Shown in pieces: positions 6,036-6,512 of a stretch of DNA of 6,512 nt (position 1 is the first letter of the stretch; every line of letters begins with the position of its first letter). Position numbers and translations under genes: made by a program. The notes below the pieces were generated by a model. It saw nothing but the letters and a program-made list of their open reading frames with translations. It searched no databases and was not told the DNA's origin. Source of the stretch: Pseudomonadota bacterium (GTDB lineage: Bacteria; Pseudomonadota; Gammaproteobacteria; Burkholderiales; Burkholderiaceae_D); contig JAEZVM010000033.1 in NCBI GenBank assembly GCA_023420795.1, positions 1 to 6,512 on the forward strand, in the 5' to 3' direction.

Positions 6036-6461
6036 GATTTCGAGTGCTTTGGGTTGCTGCGCAGCGTGCGGATGGGAGCCATCGGCATACACTTTCAGCT
6101 TCTTGATCATCGCGTAGCCAAGCGGGCCCTTGGGCAGCATGCCCTTGACCGCCTTTTCCAGCGCGCGCCCCGGAAAACGCTGCTGCATTTTCAGGAAGTT
6201 GGTTTCATAGATACCGCCCGGATAGGTCGAGTGACGGTAATAGGTCTTGTCCAGCGCCTTGTTGCCGGTCACGCGCAGCTTGCCTGCGTTGATGACGACG
6301 ATGTAGTCGCCCGTATCGACGTGCGGAGTGAACTCAGGTTTGTGCTTGCCGCGCAGTCGGAGTGCCACTTCGCTGGCAACACGTCCGAGGACTTTGTCCG
6401 TTGCGTCAATCACGAACCACTCGCGCTGAACCTCATGGGTTTTAGCGGAAAAGGTTTTCAT
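6033..6461 (-). CDS. rplM: 50S ribosomal protein L13 (uL13)
   Basis: uL13 is an early-binding large-subunit protein. The 142-residue product has the family's usual length and landmarks: MKTFSAKTHEVQREWFVIDA (1-20), LGRVASEVALRLRGKHK (25-41), GDYIVVINA (51-59), the KTYYRHSTYPGG segment (72-83) and AVKGMLPKGPLG (103-114). The start is supported by TAGGA seven bases upstream (6469-6473). It heads the two-gene operon with rpsI. In E. coli, uL13 represses its own mRNA through the leader; whether that applies here cannot be judged because only about 50 bases of leader are inside the window. Confidence 0.99.
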   Translation of the reverse strand: MKTFSAKTHEVQREWFVIDATDKVLGRVASEVALRLRGKHKPEFTPHVDTGDYIVVINAGKLRVTGNKALDKTYYRHSTYPGGIYETNFLKMQQRFPGRALEKAVKGMLPKGPLGYAMIKKLKVYADGSHPHAAQQPKALEI

Positions 6462-6512
6462 GATGATGTCCTAAATAATTAAACGCTCAAATTGGCGGTT
6501 CTGCCTCTTGTC
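6462..6512 (-). other. Leader region of rplM, cut by the window edge
   Basis: These 51 bases contain the rplM Shine-Dalgarno (TAGGA) and an AT-rich stretch (about 6471-6482). No well-spaced -35/-10 pair is visible, so the operon promoter is probably at or beyond the right edge. Only a trivial 3-bp inverted repeat (GGC/GCC) is seen, so no leader structure is claimed. Confidence 0.4.

Noticed and set aside
5781..6482. Long plus-strand open frame (233 codons) opposite rpsI and rplM
   Set aside because: It is antisense to two unmistakable ribosomal protein genes. Its product looks like no known family and it is best explained by codon bias of the true strand.

Overview
The window looks like core chromosome of a betaproteobacterium, most likely Burkholderiales and possibly an Oxalobacteraceae member such as Herminiimonas or Janthinobacterium. 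This rests on protein character and on the gene neighbourhood rplM-rpsI / argC-DUF6776-bactofilin-erpA / anmK-M23 peptidase; the genus is an inference. I see no mobile element, tRNA, rRNA or CRISPR array. Coding density is high and no stretch over 150 bases lacks a gene.

Plus strand, left part: the C-terminal portion of a Csd3/OapA-like M23 (LytM) murein endopeptidase runs in from the left edge. A strong intrinsic terminator follows, and the first codons of anmK (anhydro-N-acetylmuramic acid kinase) lie inside that terminator. The two genes cut peptidoglycan and recycle one of its breakdown products.

Minus strand, rest of the window: reading right to left there are three transcription blocks. 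(1) rplM-rpsI, a tightly coupled ribosomal protein pair (uL13, uS9), ends at a clear terminator at 5577-5608. (2) argC (arginine biosynthesis), a DUF6776 membrane/coiled-coil protein, a bactofilin and erpA (Fe-S carrier) form a closely packed series ending at a perfect hairpin terminator at 2806-2834; erpA also appears to have its own promoter. (3) A secreted DUF4399 protein has its own promoter just past that terminator and converges on anmK.

Most of this is ordinary housekeeping sequence. Three points deserve a second look: the terminator that overlaps the anmK ribosome-binding site and start; a nearly identical 21-22 base promoter-proximal element in front of both erpA and the DUF4399 gene; and the translationally coupled DUF6776-bactofilin pair, which could be a membrane-anchored cell-shape module beside a murein endopeptidase. 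I found no convincing wholly new system.
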